64,000 bases of DNA from Nevskiaceae bacterium (GTDB lineage: Bacteria > Pseudomonadota > Gammaproteobacteria > Nevskiales > Nevskiaceae). Below the pieces are notes generated by a model that was given only the letters and a program-made list of their open reading frames with translations, had not been told where the DNA came from and made no database searches. Shown piece by piece: positions 33,991 through 42,505 of the stretch; the first letter of the stretch is position 1, and every line of letters begins with the position of its first letter. The DNA lies in NCBI GenBank assembly GCA_008012115.1, contig SSEB01000001.1, positions 62,001 to 126,000 on the forward strand. The letters are read 5' to 3'. Made by a program: the position numbers and the translations under genes.

Positions 33991-35796
33991 TCACGTTTGA
34001 TCCAAGTGCTCTACGCCATCGGTTTGATTCCAAAGATCGTGAATATGGAGGGTTGCACCGGCCACTCGAATCGAAGCTGGCATAGAATGGAGGTCTGGCA
34101 TCTGCTTGTGCTCTTCAAGCAATCGCGCATGGATGTCGCGCAAGGACCGCTCAGAAGGGCCGATCTCCATGCGTGCACGAACGAACTGCGGCCATACCGC
34201 CATTGCCAAACTAGGAGCATCGGTCTTTACGCCGTAGCCTTGCGTGCGGATAGACGACCTTGAAATGGCGAAGAGCAGGACGCTCCTGACCGCCTCACGA
34301 CGCTTCTGTTTGAGCCGCAGAGACTGGTCGAGCGCGGAGACGCCATTCTCCTCGATCCATGACTTGACCTTGCCTGACCAGTCCACCAGCTCGGCCGAGA
34401 GGTTCGCGGCCTTGCTTCGGAGCTGGCGCACGTCGTTGGTGGAGTAGTCCTGCCACTTCAACTGGAAGAGCCCCACGTCGCCGGTGAGCCGATCGTAAAT
34501 GATCGCGTCGATGTCCGTCAGGACCGCGCCGCCGCGGCGCAGTTTGAGGTTACTTGGGAAGCGGATGTATCGCTTGCCGCCGAAAATGCCGTAGAGCTGC
34601 TCGCGCATCCACTTCTCGCGGTCGGCGGTGACTGCGTGCTCGGCGCGCGGATCCAGCCACTGATGCTGGGTGCTGACCGCCGTGAAGGGGTTTCGGGTCA
34701 GACACGACACCGGCCGCAGGATGAAGCCGTTCCCCAGATCGAAGAGCATGGGGATCAGGGGCGTCGAGTGGTTCGCCAGCCTCTTGGCTTGCTCCGATGT
34801 CATCGCTACCGCATTGAAGACGGCGTGAACCACGGGCTCGGAACAGCCACTCATCAGCGAGATCGCCTGCTCCAGTTCAGCTCTTGGCCCCCAAATGGGC
34901 AGGCTCTGGGCAACCGACACTTGGTCAAACAACTTTTTGGCGACCGACACGCAGCCAACGTGCTTAGCGTGAAGGCTGATAAGCGCGGCTCCCACGCCCC
35001 CGATGTCGGCACCGGTGATGGCGCCCAGCTTTGCGTCGGGGTGGAGGCCCGAGCTCTCGCGCCACGTCGTTGCTAGCGCAAGAGCCTCGGCCATGTAGTG
35101 TCTATCCACCTCGATGCGCGCATCGTAGGCCACCATGACGCCGCGCCCCATGTCCCATGGCCGCACGAGAGGTTTGATGAGCTCTTCGATGTCAGGCCTG
35201 AGCCAACGCTTGACCGGGGCGTCAGCCAAGGCCCAGTAGTTCCCGGGCATACCGGGAAAGCGGATGGCGTCACGCATGGAAGCCTTCGTCCATCCCGCGC
35301 TCGATAATGGGATTCGCGTCTCAGCGGCCTTGAGGCGGTCCAACTCCGTGAAGTCGGCGAACTGCGCTTGCGCGTCCTCGCACATGCGGATTCTGAATTC
35401 GTCGCCGTCCCTGGCAACTTCCATGATGCCCCGCTCGCACATGTCGGCCAACCGACGCGCTAGCGACGCCTTCCCAAACTCCTGCATGAGTCCGGCGGCG
35501 AAGCCGCGCGACTCTTGCGTGCTCTCCATCAGCGGAAAAGCTCCTGCCTGATCCAACGGCTCAAAAAGCTCGGCGACAGCTCTGTTCCATCCCCAATACA
35601 TGAGGTCAAGCGATTGCGCTACCTTTTCATTGGTCGTGCTCGCTGTGCAGGCGCCGATGCTCCAGTAGTCCATCGCTCGGACCACCTCTATGAACACGAT
35701 GAACCGGCCCATGCGGTCGCTAGGTATCCGCTTGAGGACTGTCGCCAAATGGGCTTCGGCCAAGTCTCGGAGGGCTTTGGCGTGTGAATCGGTCAC
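33991..35796 (-). CDS. Candidate restriction nuclease with PD-(D/E)XK-like domain, otherwise unrecognised
   Basis: 601 residues with no family recognised. A nuclease-like core lies around residues 400-450: helix REKWMREQLYGIFGG, then LTDIDAIIYD (acidic residues near 427-429) and LFQLKWQDYS. That gives the D-x(n)-QxK variant of the PD-(D/E)XK signature, with Gln replacing the usual Glu. The N-terminal 350 residues are mainly helical with no motif. It is between the C5 methyltransferase and Vsr and on the same strand. A restriction role is inferred. Confidence 0.7.
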   Translation of the reverse strand: MTDSHAKALRDLAEAHLATVLKRIPSDRMGRFIVFIEVVRAMDYWSIGACTASTTNEKVAQSLDLMYWGWNRAVAELFEPLDQAGAFPLMESTQESRGFAAGLMQEFGKASLARRLADMCERGIMEVARDGDEFRIRMCEDAQAQFADFTELDRLKAAETRIPLSSAGWTKASMRDAIRFPGMPGNYWALADAPVKRWLRPDIEELIKPLVRPWDMGRGVMVAYDARIEVDRHYMAEALALATTWRESSGLHPDAKLGAITGADIGGVGAALISLHAKHVGCVSVAKKLFDQVSVAQSLPIWGPRAELEQAISLMSGCSEPVVHAVFNAVAMTSEQAKRLANHSTPLIPMLFDLGNGFILRPVSCLTRNPFTAVSTQHQWLDPRAEHAVTADREKWMREQLYGIFGGKRYIRFPSNLKLRRGGAVLTDIDAIIYDRLTGDVGLFQLKWQDYSTNDVRQLRSKAANLSAELVDWSGKVKSWIEENGVSALDQSLRLKQKRREAVRSVLLFAISRSSIRTQGYGVKTDAPSLAMAVWPQFVRARMEIGPSERSLRDIHARLLEEHKQMPDLHSMPASIRVAGATLHIHDLWNQTDGVEHLDQT

Positions 35797-36056
35797 GGCT
35801 CAGTCTCGCGATGGCGCACTGCTCTTGCTCCATGCGCTCATGGCGACTTGTAGGGCGGCGCCGGCGTTGTTGTTAAGGCATCCCATACGGAAAGCCTGCT
35901 CATAGACATGCGGCTTGCGATAACTCTATACCCAACGCAACCTTGCACCAAGAAACACTTGCATGATCGGCCGTTCAAGGCTCTTTGCTGCCCGACTAGT
36001 AAATTTTTCTTGGCCATCAACGTCAAAGCGATCTGGGGGATCTTTGTCCAATAGCA

Positions 36057-36257
36057 GTGGACATCAAAGAAAACTTTGATGACTGGTCAAGCGGCGAGCA
36101 GCGGCAGATGTCGGTGCTAGTCTTCTACTTCCGAGGGCTGACACGACAGGAGCTACTTCGGCGTTGTCAAGATCACAATTTCCTGATCGCTCTGAGCGAA
36201 CTTGAAAGCCGGTATCGCGAACCGACCATTGAACTCATCAAGGCGTATCGTGGCTAG
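36057..36257 (+). CDS. Possible 66-residue small protein in the defence island
   Basis: GTG start, no clear ribosome site. The protein (starting VDIKENFDDWSSGEQRQMSV) is charged and helical with composition like a real protein. The only plus-strand frame of note inside the island. It could be a controller or antitoxin-like protein but nothing identifies it. The 260 bases between it and the 601-residue gene show nothing convincing. Confidence 0.35.
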   Translation: MDIKENFDDWSSGEQRQMSVLVFYFRGLTRQELLRRCQDHNFLIALSELESRYREPTIELIKAYRG

Positions 36258-36297
36258 TAGCCGCCTACCCCCGAGTGAGGCGCTTGTGATATCCGGC

Positions 36298-36732
36298 TTA
36301 ACTCACGGAACTTATGGGCGCCACTTGCAGCCATGCGTCAACTCGCTTGAGCGTGGCCTCGATAACTGCAGGCCGCGTCTCGCATTCCCATATAACGAGG
36401 ATGCGCCAACCCAGCTCGGAGAGAAGGTTTTGAACTTGCTGGTCTCTCATCTGGTTGGTCCTGAATTTCTCGGCCCAGAACCCCTCGTTCGATGAAGGGG
36501 TAGTTGCATGGCGGCAGTACGGATGGCGATGCCAGAAGCAGCCATGGACGAAGATGACGGCCTTCCGCCGGGGGAAAACTAGGTCCGGCCGCCCCTTCAG
36601 ATCCTTCCTGTGCAGACTGTAGCGATGCCCAAGTGCATGCAGGCCGCGGCGCAGCGCCAGCTCAGGTTTCGTATCCTTTCCGCGTATGGCCGACATCATG
36701 CGGCTGCGGACTTTTTTCGATACAACGTCCAT
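36298..36732 (-). CDS. vsr: DNA mismatch (very short patch) endonuclease
   Basis: 144 residues. Signatures are RSRMMSAIRGKDTKPELALR, GRPDLVFPRRKAVIFVHGCFWH (catalytic Asp and metal/zinc residues) and the C-terminal WECE. Vsr nicks T:G mismatches that arise by deamination of 5-methylcytosine, so it fits the C5 methyltransferase at the end of this island. Its start shares one base with the AIPR stop (TGATG), so it is translated with the AIPR operon. Confidence 0.93.
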   Translation of the reverse strand: MDVVSKKVRSRMMSAIRGKDTKPELALRRGLHALGHRYSLHRKDLKGRPDLVFPRRKAVIFVHGCFWHRHPYCRHATTPSSNEGFWAEKFRTNQMRDQQVQNLLSELGWRILVIWECETRPAVIEATLKRVDAWLQVAPISSVS

Positions 36733-38840
36733 CAGTTCTTGTGCCGGAACCCCTCACCCTCGCAGGCCGCTTTCAGTTCCATGAGGCGCCGCCACTCACG
36801 GTCTTGGGTCAATCGCGCGAAGCTGGCGATACTTCGTGCCTTTGACAGCAATGCGACATCGGAAGGCGGTACCGTGGCCGAGAGGGTGGGCCAATCGGAA
36901 AGCCGTTGCCAGTATCCAGACCGGCAAAGATCAAAGGCTGCCTTTTGCACGGCAATGCCATCATCAAGTTCGCCTTTCTTGCGCCCGTCATTCCTGGCGG
37001 CGATGGCCGCGGACTTGTCGATAGCGAAGGGCATCAGACGGTCGAGATCAGGGAGGTCAACACGCTGCAATGATTTCCAGCATTCCTCCTTCTTGCACCA
37101 CTCGCCCACGTTGGAAGTGCCAGCCGGCGGGTGGAGGATATGCTGTTGGCTAATGATCGCGAACTGCTCGATGGCGGATCGCAGGTCAGCTTCTATGTCC
37201 TGCCTGAGCCAGATGCGCGCCAAATCAAGCTCCATGCCGGCACCCCGCAAGGCTCTCAATAGTAGGGCAAGGGCATAGGCAACGATCTGGGGACGATAGT
37301 CACCCTCGTACCATGATCCGCGCGCACCCGACACAATCTCTTCCGCCGAAGTCCAGAGAAGCGAGACGGCCACGATCTCCTGATAGTAGGTCTCGCCGAA
37401 CCGCGGGCTGATTTCGGCCCAATACTCGGCCTCTGTGACGCCTTCTGATTTGCTCGCGAACTGACCGGCGAACTTGACGAAATTCTTTTGGGCGCCAAGT
37501 GCCACCCAATGGGGCAGTTCCCGCCAGACGCTGTCAAACTTCGCGAGCTCGGTCTTGTTGATGACCTGGCTGGCCGGGAATTCGAGATCGTGTGCATCCT
37601 TCTTCGCCGCAGTAAGGTAGAGGCGTTCGTTCTGATACTGACCGCGTGCGCGCTCGTAGAACCACTTGCTCTGCACTCGCTGGCCAGCCCGTGCCGGAAC
37701 CTGTAAGCGACGCGATATTTCTTCCATCTTCCGATGGAACTGGTGATTGGCGAAAAAGTCAGCCACGGCAACCTTGTTCTGGGTATTCGCGAACTGTGCG
37801 ATCTTCGGGGTCAGATCATGGCCAACCTCGCGATCAACCTCGGTCAACTTCATCTGGACCGTGACGCCTGCGAGCGGGAGGCGGTCCTTTTTCCTAGCGT
37901 TAAGAATCGCGGACGTCGTCTGACCACCATTGACGATTTGCAGATCCTGCAGGGCAGTGATCAGGTGGCCCTGGGAAGTCGAGGTGATGGTCACGCCCAC
38001 AGCGGTGGCGGCTATACCGTTGTTGTAGGCAAAGAAGAGCGACGGGTGATCCTGGATGGTGGAGCGAATGCCCTTGTTGACGCCCCCCTTCATGCCGAGA
38101 AACGACCGCACATTGCCCTCGAGGAGGCGGCTGCCATATCTTTCAAAGAGGTTGGCCAGCAGTTCGCCATCAATGACGCAGAGGAACGAGCGAAGGCTGT
38201 CAGTGGTTGCGGCGGGGATGCAGGGAATTCCTTCAGAGCCAAATTGCGAAAGGTCGATCGAGACCGACTCCCGCTCCTTCGAGGACTCGTAGAGAGATTT
38301 CAGTCGTTGAAGATCCCATATATGGCGCTCCAGCGGGACGCCACCCGCTTGGCCTGCAATGTCCTCCTTGAACCTCGTGCTGAGGGTCATGTTGGAGAAG
38401 ATGTGCAGGCGGATGCGCGAGATCTTGCCGCCTGCCTCCCGCAGATTGCAGGCGAGGTCATAGGCGGGGCTTGCTTCCGCGATCCTGTCGGTGAGGCTGC
38501 CCGTGATGGCTTCATCCACGAAGTTCTGCAGCCAAGAAGTCATCTGCTCGACTGCAGCTGTCGAGAGAGTTTCCGGCTTCCCGGAATCGCTCCACCGCCC
38601 TATGACGAGACCGATTGATCCGTCAGAGTCATCCAGCGGGGTATAGCCATGCACGCGAATCTGACGGTTGCGTGAGCCTGCGCCAGAGTATTCGACTTGG
38701 ACGTATTCGCCGAAGACGGGATCCTCCTCGAGCCTTTCGGCAACCTCTGCTACGAACGCCATCGTGTCAACAAGATGAACTGTCGCTGCCCGACGAATAA
38801 CAAATTGCTCAAGCTCGGTGAGGAACTCTTCACTTGTCAT
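36732..38840 (-). CDS. AIPR (abortive infection phage resistance) family protein
   Basis: 702 residues. The AIPR core motif is at about 268-310: FFAYNNGIAA followed by LQIVNGGQTTSAIL. The family is named after lactococcal abortive infection proteins and occurs in phage-defence loci with MutL-like ATPases and Z1 helicases. Its biochemical activity is not settled. It overlaps the DUF4420 gene by 11 bases upstream and Vsr by one base downstream. Confidence 0.88.
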   Translation of the reverse strand: MTSEEFLTELEQFVIRRAATVHLVDTMAFVAEVAERLEEDPVFGEYVQVEYSGAGSRNRQIRVHGYTPLDDSDGSIGLVIGRWSDSGKPETLSTAAVEQMTSWLQNFVDEAITGSLTDRIAEASPAYDLACNLREAGGKISRIRLHIFSNMTLSTRFKEDIAGQAGGVPLERHIWDLQRLKSLYESSKERESVSIDLSQFGSEGIPCIPAATTDSLRSFLCVIDGELLANLFERYGSRLLEGNVRSFLGMKGGVNKGIRSTIQDHPSLFFAYNNGIAATAVGVTITSTSQGHLITALQDLQIVNGGQTTSAILNARKKDRLPLAGVTVQMKLTEVDREVGHDLTPKIAQFANTQNKVAVADFFANHQFHRKMEEISRRLQVPARAGQRVQSKWFYERARGQYQNERLYLTAAKKDAHDLEFPASQVINKTELAKFDSVWRELPHWVALGAQKNFVKFAGQFASKSEGVTEAEYWAEISPRFGETYYQEIVAVSLLWTSAEEIVSGARGSWYEGDYRPQIVAYALALLLRALRGAGMELDLARIWLRQDIEADLRSAIEQFAIISQQHILHPPAGTSNVGEWCKKEECWKSLQRVDLPDLDRLMPFAIDKSAAIAARNDGRKKGELDDGIAVQKAAFDLCRSGYWQRLSDWPTLSATVPPSDVALLSKARSIASFARLTQDREWRRLMELKAACEGEGFRHKN

Positions 38841-39825
38841 AGGCAGTGGTTCCGATAGCGAAATCCTTGATCGTATTCAGATCGAGCACGTAGGTGGCGT
38901 CCGAGATGCCCGGGGGCATGCCGGCCCGAGTCAACCGGGGAAACGAGTCATGGACCGAGTAGTCGGTGCGTGAAATTGGCTGGAAGTGCAACTCATCGTA
39001 CTTCTCGTTTTCCACGTACCGAGCTTCGAGTAACCGGAACCGGAACAGCTTCAGGGCCTGAGGGCTCGGCGAAATCCTGCCCTCGAGGCGCAGGACGATC
39101 GAGCTGAGTGTGACGGCAGCTGAATCCGTGGATGAGGCCGGGCGGATTCTTAGGACGGCCAGGGAAAGTGGTACGTCGGCAACGAGCTGATCCAGGGACG
39201 ATATTGAGACGGACTGTGAATCGGGACGAGTCGTCTTCACCTCGATAGCGGAGTCATCGAAGCGAAAGTCTTGGTCACGCTTCAATGGTCCTTGCCATGC
39301 GCTGACGGTCTCATGCGCAGGCCTGCCCGCCTGCAGCTCTCCCTCCAGCACCAGTAGCTCACCGATCAGGCCCATGATCTCGTGGGCTGGAAGGAGCCCA
39401 TTTCCCTGCTCGAATAGCAGCTTCCACAGGGTCAGGCGCTCCATGAACAGATTGATCAGCTGCAGATCGTCAGAGATACTGGCGGCCTCCTCGTAGAGAT
39501 CTTGGCATAGTCGACCGAAGACCGGCTCCAGTGATCTATCCGTGAGTCTGAGAGCCATCAGCCAAGCGAACCCCTGATAACGCTGGACTCGGAAGTAATC
39601 CAGGGAGGACGATTTCAGTGTCAGCGTCGGCGGCTTCGATTGCACCCCGACAACGATCATCAAATTTCCATGTCCATCGATTGCCGCATAGATGTCGGCA
39701 GGCGAAGTTGCGTCAATTCGGACGAGCTTGAAATCGCCTTCCGCAATGGGAGCAGACTTCGACTTGTCGCGGCTGTCGTTCCACAGGGCTTCAATCTTCG
39801 TAGTCTTCGCCATCGGTTTGCTCAT
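38830..39825 (-). CDS. PD-(D/E)XK motif protein, DUF4420 family
   Basis: 331 residues from ATG 39825; the ATG at 39813 is an alternative. The nuclease signature is in the middle: E155 in LIGELLVLE, then DFRFDDSAIEVKTTR with the Asp and E195-x-K197 of a PD-(D/E)XK site. These proteins are the predicted cutting subunit in MutL-like ATPase/Z1 restriction systems (Iyer, Abhiman and Aravind 2008). It overlaps the Z1 gene upstream and AIPR downstream, so it is translationally coupled to both. Confidence 0.88.
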   Translation of the reverse strand: MSKPMAKTTKIEALWNDSRDKSKSAPIAEGDFKLVRIDATSPADIYAAIDGHGNLMIVVGVQSKPPTLTLKSSSLDYFRVQRYQGFAWLMALRLTDRSLEPVFGRLCQDLYEEAASISDDLQLINLFMERLTLWKLLFEQGNGLLPAHEIMGLIGELLVLEGELQAGRPAHETVSAWQGPLKRDQDFRFDDSAIEVKTTRPDSQSVSISSLDQLVADVPLSLAVLRIRPASSTDSAAVTLSSIVLRLEGRISPSPQALKLFRFRLLEARYVENEKYDELHFQPISRTDYSVHDSFPRLTRAGMPPGISDATYVLDLNTIKDFAIGTTAYDK

Positions 39826-42505
39826 CAGCCAGTCCAAGTCGACGCAGGGCCACAAGATTCATGGAGTAGATGTCGGAGTCCTCCTGGGCCTCATCGAAGC
39901 GTGGAAAGATCAGGCTCACAGCGACCATTTCGCGAGCCTCGATCATTTCCAGCGGCTGCATCCTGTCCTTGTGCTTGCCAGAGGGTTCCGCCGGATTGAT
40001 CAGGACAATGTTCAGCAAGGGGCGTTTCCTCATCCGGCGGTACATGTATCCTGGAACGGCGGCTCCCTTCTTGGGGTCATTTTTCCGAAGCTCTTCCCAC
40101 TCCGCCTCGATCTCCGCGATTTCCGGCTTCGAGAGGTCTGTTGCCTCATCCTGCGCATCACCGATTCGCTGCTTGTTGATGCGAAGGAAATCTTCTCCAG
40201 CACGAGATTTCTGAAACATTCGGCGCCGCGCCTTAACCGCACGAACTTTGCCGCTGACGTCGGTAATGGACAAATTCCCGATTGGAGCCCCATCGCCTTC
40301 GGGAATGCAGATGTCCCAATTCTGAAGGATTGGCTCCGAGGTTGATTCGATGAAGCGAAGAAGTGGTCGATCCCCGCCGGGAGACTCGGGAACAAAATCG
40401 GAATTCATGGGTGAGATCGAAAGAGCGCGAAGGAGTGAAACCACCCTATCGCGGGCAACATTGCGCCAGTAATTCTTGGTGCCGAGCAATTCGGCATTGC
40501 CTAGGCTGGACACCAGCCCTCGGACAAGGTCGAGATTGTCGTCGTTGGCCTTCTTGTCCTTTGGAAGCAACGGAGTACTTGCTGCGCTCTCGCTATGCGT
40601 TGCCCGATAGATCACTTCTTCAGAGTTGCGCATCTTGTTGGCGGCAGTCACGACAAGCATGTCAGCGTGGGATCGTACCTTCATGCCGAAGCGGATCGGA
40701 GGTTGCCGGTTGGCATGCATCCGCCGAATATCCATCTTCAACTCATCGATGACCTCGGCAATGTGCTCAAACCAGCCTTGGACGTCCGGGTCCATCCACA
40801 CCCGACAAAGATCATCGTAGCCAGTGCGATAGCCGAACCACCGCGCCATCTGGAGCAAAGTATCGTATGCCTTCGAGTCCCTATAGAAATAGCTGATGCA
40901 AAGTCCTTCGAGGGTCAGGCCGCGTGACAGTGTAAGTCCACCCACGGCAATGATCCGGCGGCCCTTGGGAAGGTTCTTGTAGTGCCGATAATTGAGCTTG
41001 TCGTCGAACTCGGCCTTCTGGTTGATTCTGACGACCTTCACGGATGCCACGGAATCGTGAAGCTGCGCTCGCACCTCCGCCCATGTGAATCCAGCCTTGG
41101 AGTAGTGCGTCTTCCAGGTCTCATGGAGAGCAACCAGCGACTCGTGCCTGCTCCAGAGTTCGTCGTCAGCGATGTACTGGCGTATGTCCTCTTGAACAAA
41201 GTAGAGGTAAGACTTGATCAGTTCGGCTATCTGACCCTGTACGTCGGTGAATCGGGTTGCGTTTACCAACATTGCGCGGTGTCGAAGGAGCTCGTTTCTG
41301 AGGTCTCGGATGGCGCAGGAGATCAGGAAGGTGGACACGGCTTCCAGAAGTGAAGCAGGCAGCTTATCCACCTGCAGATGGCGATCATGCTTAGGCGGAA
41401 ATACAGGGGCGGCATCGTCGATGTCCATCAGCTGGTGTCGCTGGGAACCTTCCTCCGTGAATATCTCTTGGGCGCCGACGTAGTTTGTGGGCGGGTTCAA
41501 TGCGTATACGAAGTTTGATGGGAAGAGATCGTCGAGATCGGGATTGATGAAAACGTTGGCGAATGGGGTTGCAGTGTATGCGACGTAGCAGGTTTTCCTG
41601 AACCTGGCGAGCAGCGCTCTGATGAGCTTGTTGATCGTCGCCGGATCCTCATCCTTCTTGGCATTGACCGATGCATTGTCCGCTTCATCATCAATCAGGA
41701 GCAGGGGAAGGTCGATGACACCGTCGCCAAGCTGCGACTTCAGAAACTTGAGTAGATTCTCGAGTGGTGACTTGTTCTTCTTCATGACGAGAAGAACAGG
41801 CTCGCTGATGTTGGAAAGGGGTATTCCTCCGAGCACCCTTCCATTGGCAGTCAGGAAGTCGGACTCCACCGAAGTGAGGACGTTCGGCACCTTGGAGCGG
41901 AAGCGTCCGACTCCAACCGGCTTGCGGTCGCGGAAGCCGCCCATCATGTCGATGCTAAGCCGACCGATGAAGCCTTCGTCCAGACGTTCCTGAGTCTGGC
42001 CACGAAGATCCTCGATCATGCCCGTGAGCAGGACGATGATCTTGTAGCCGGCGTCAGCCGCCTTGTTCACGAGTCCCGTGTAGTTGCTCGTCTTGCCCGA
42101 CTGCACATCGCCCATGACCAGCCCCTTGATGTGCCAAGCGGCATCGTTTCGAGGGTTTCCACATTCAGTGAGAATATTGTCGGTATCCTCGTCGATGACT
42201 CGGATCACCTCCCGGTTCTTGCCACTCGCCTTGAGTTCTTGGACGTAGGAATCCCAGTAGGTCCATTGGATCTGCGACTTGAACTGCTCGAGCCAAGGGC
42301 CCTGATCACCACCGTGCAATCCGATGCCGACGGAGACCTTCACGCCGAAATTGGATTCCAGCTCCTTGCGAAGGCCGGTCAGCCATTCGTCGGTGATGTC
42401 TGGATACAGCACTTTCAGCTTGGTCAGGGTGCCTGTCAGAACCTCGTCAGTGAGATCCTGACCGTCGATCAGTCCCACGGCAACGAGATACCGATTGCTA
42501 TCCAA
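39791..42505 (-). CDS. Z1 domain superfamily II helicase-like ATPase
   Basis: 904 residues. Walker A is GDVQSGKTS (132-140), Walker B LLLIDDEADNAS, then YTATPFANV (motif III) and GGLTLSRGLTLEGL. This order defines the Z1 domain. Such proteins are predicted to translocate or remodel DNA in restriction-like systems. It overlaps the GHKL ATPase stop by 8 bases and the DUF4420 gene at its end. Confidence 0.92.
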   Translation of the reverse strand: MDSNRYLVAVGLIDGQDLTDEVLTGTLTKLKVLYPDITDEWLTGLRKELESNFGVKVSVGIGLHGGDQGPWLEQFKSQIQWTYWDSYVQELKASGKNREVIRVIDEDTDNILTECGNPRNDAAWHIKGLVMGDVQSGKTSNYTGLVNKAADAGYKIIVLLTGMIEDLRGQTQERLDEGFIGRLSIDMMGGFRDRKPVGVGRFRSKVPNVLTSVESDFLTANGRVLGGIPLSNISEPVLLVMKKNKSPLENLLKFLKSQLGDGVIDLPLLLIDDEADNASVNAKKDEDPATINKLIRALLARFRKTCYVAYTATPFANVFINPDLDDLFPSNFVYALNPPTNYVGAQEIFTEEGSQRHQLMDIDDAAPVFPPKHDRHLQVDKLPASLLEAVSTFLISCAIRDLRNELLRHRAMLVNATRFTDVQGQIAELIKSYLYFVQEDIRQYIADDELWSRHESLVALHETWKTHYSKAGFTWAEVRAQLHDSVASVKVVRINQKAEFDDKLNYRHYKNLPKGRRIIAVGGLTLSRGLTLEGLCISYFYRDSKAYDTLLQMARWFGYRTGYDDLCRVWMDPDVQGWFEHIAEVIDELKMDIRRMHANRQPPIRFGMKVRSHADMLVVTAANKMRNSEEVIYRATHSESAASTPLLPKDKKANDDNLDLVRGLVSSLGNAELLGTKNYWRNVARDRVVSLLRALSISPMNSDFVPESPGGDRPLLRFIESTSEPILQNWDICIPEGDGAPIGNLSITDVSGKVRAVKARRRMFQKSRAGEDFLRINKQRIGDAQDEATDLSKPEIAEIEAEWEELRKNDPKKGAAVPGYMYRRMRKRPLLNIVLINPAEPSGKHKDRMQPLEMIEAREMVAVSLIFPRFDEAQEDSDIYSMNLVALRRLGLADEQTDGEDYED

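Noticed and set aside
35838-36026. 62-residue minus-strand frame between the candidate nuclease and the small plus-strand ORF
   Set aside because: No domain, uneven composition and no ribosome site; nothing supports expression.
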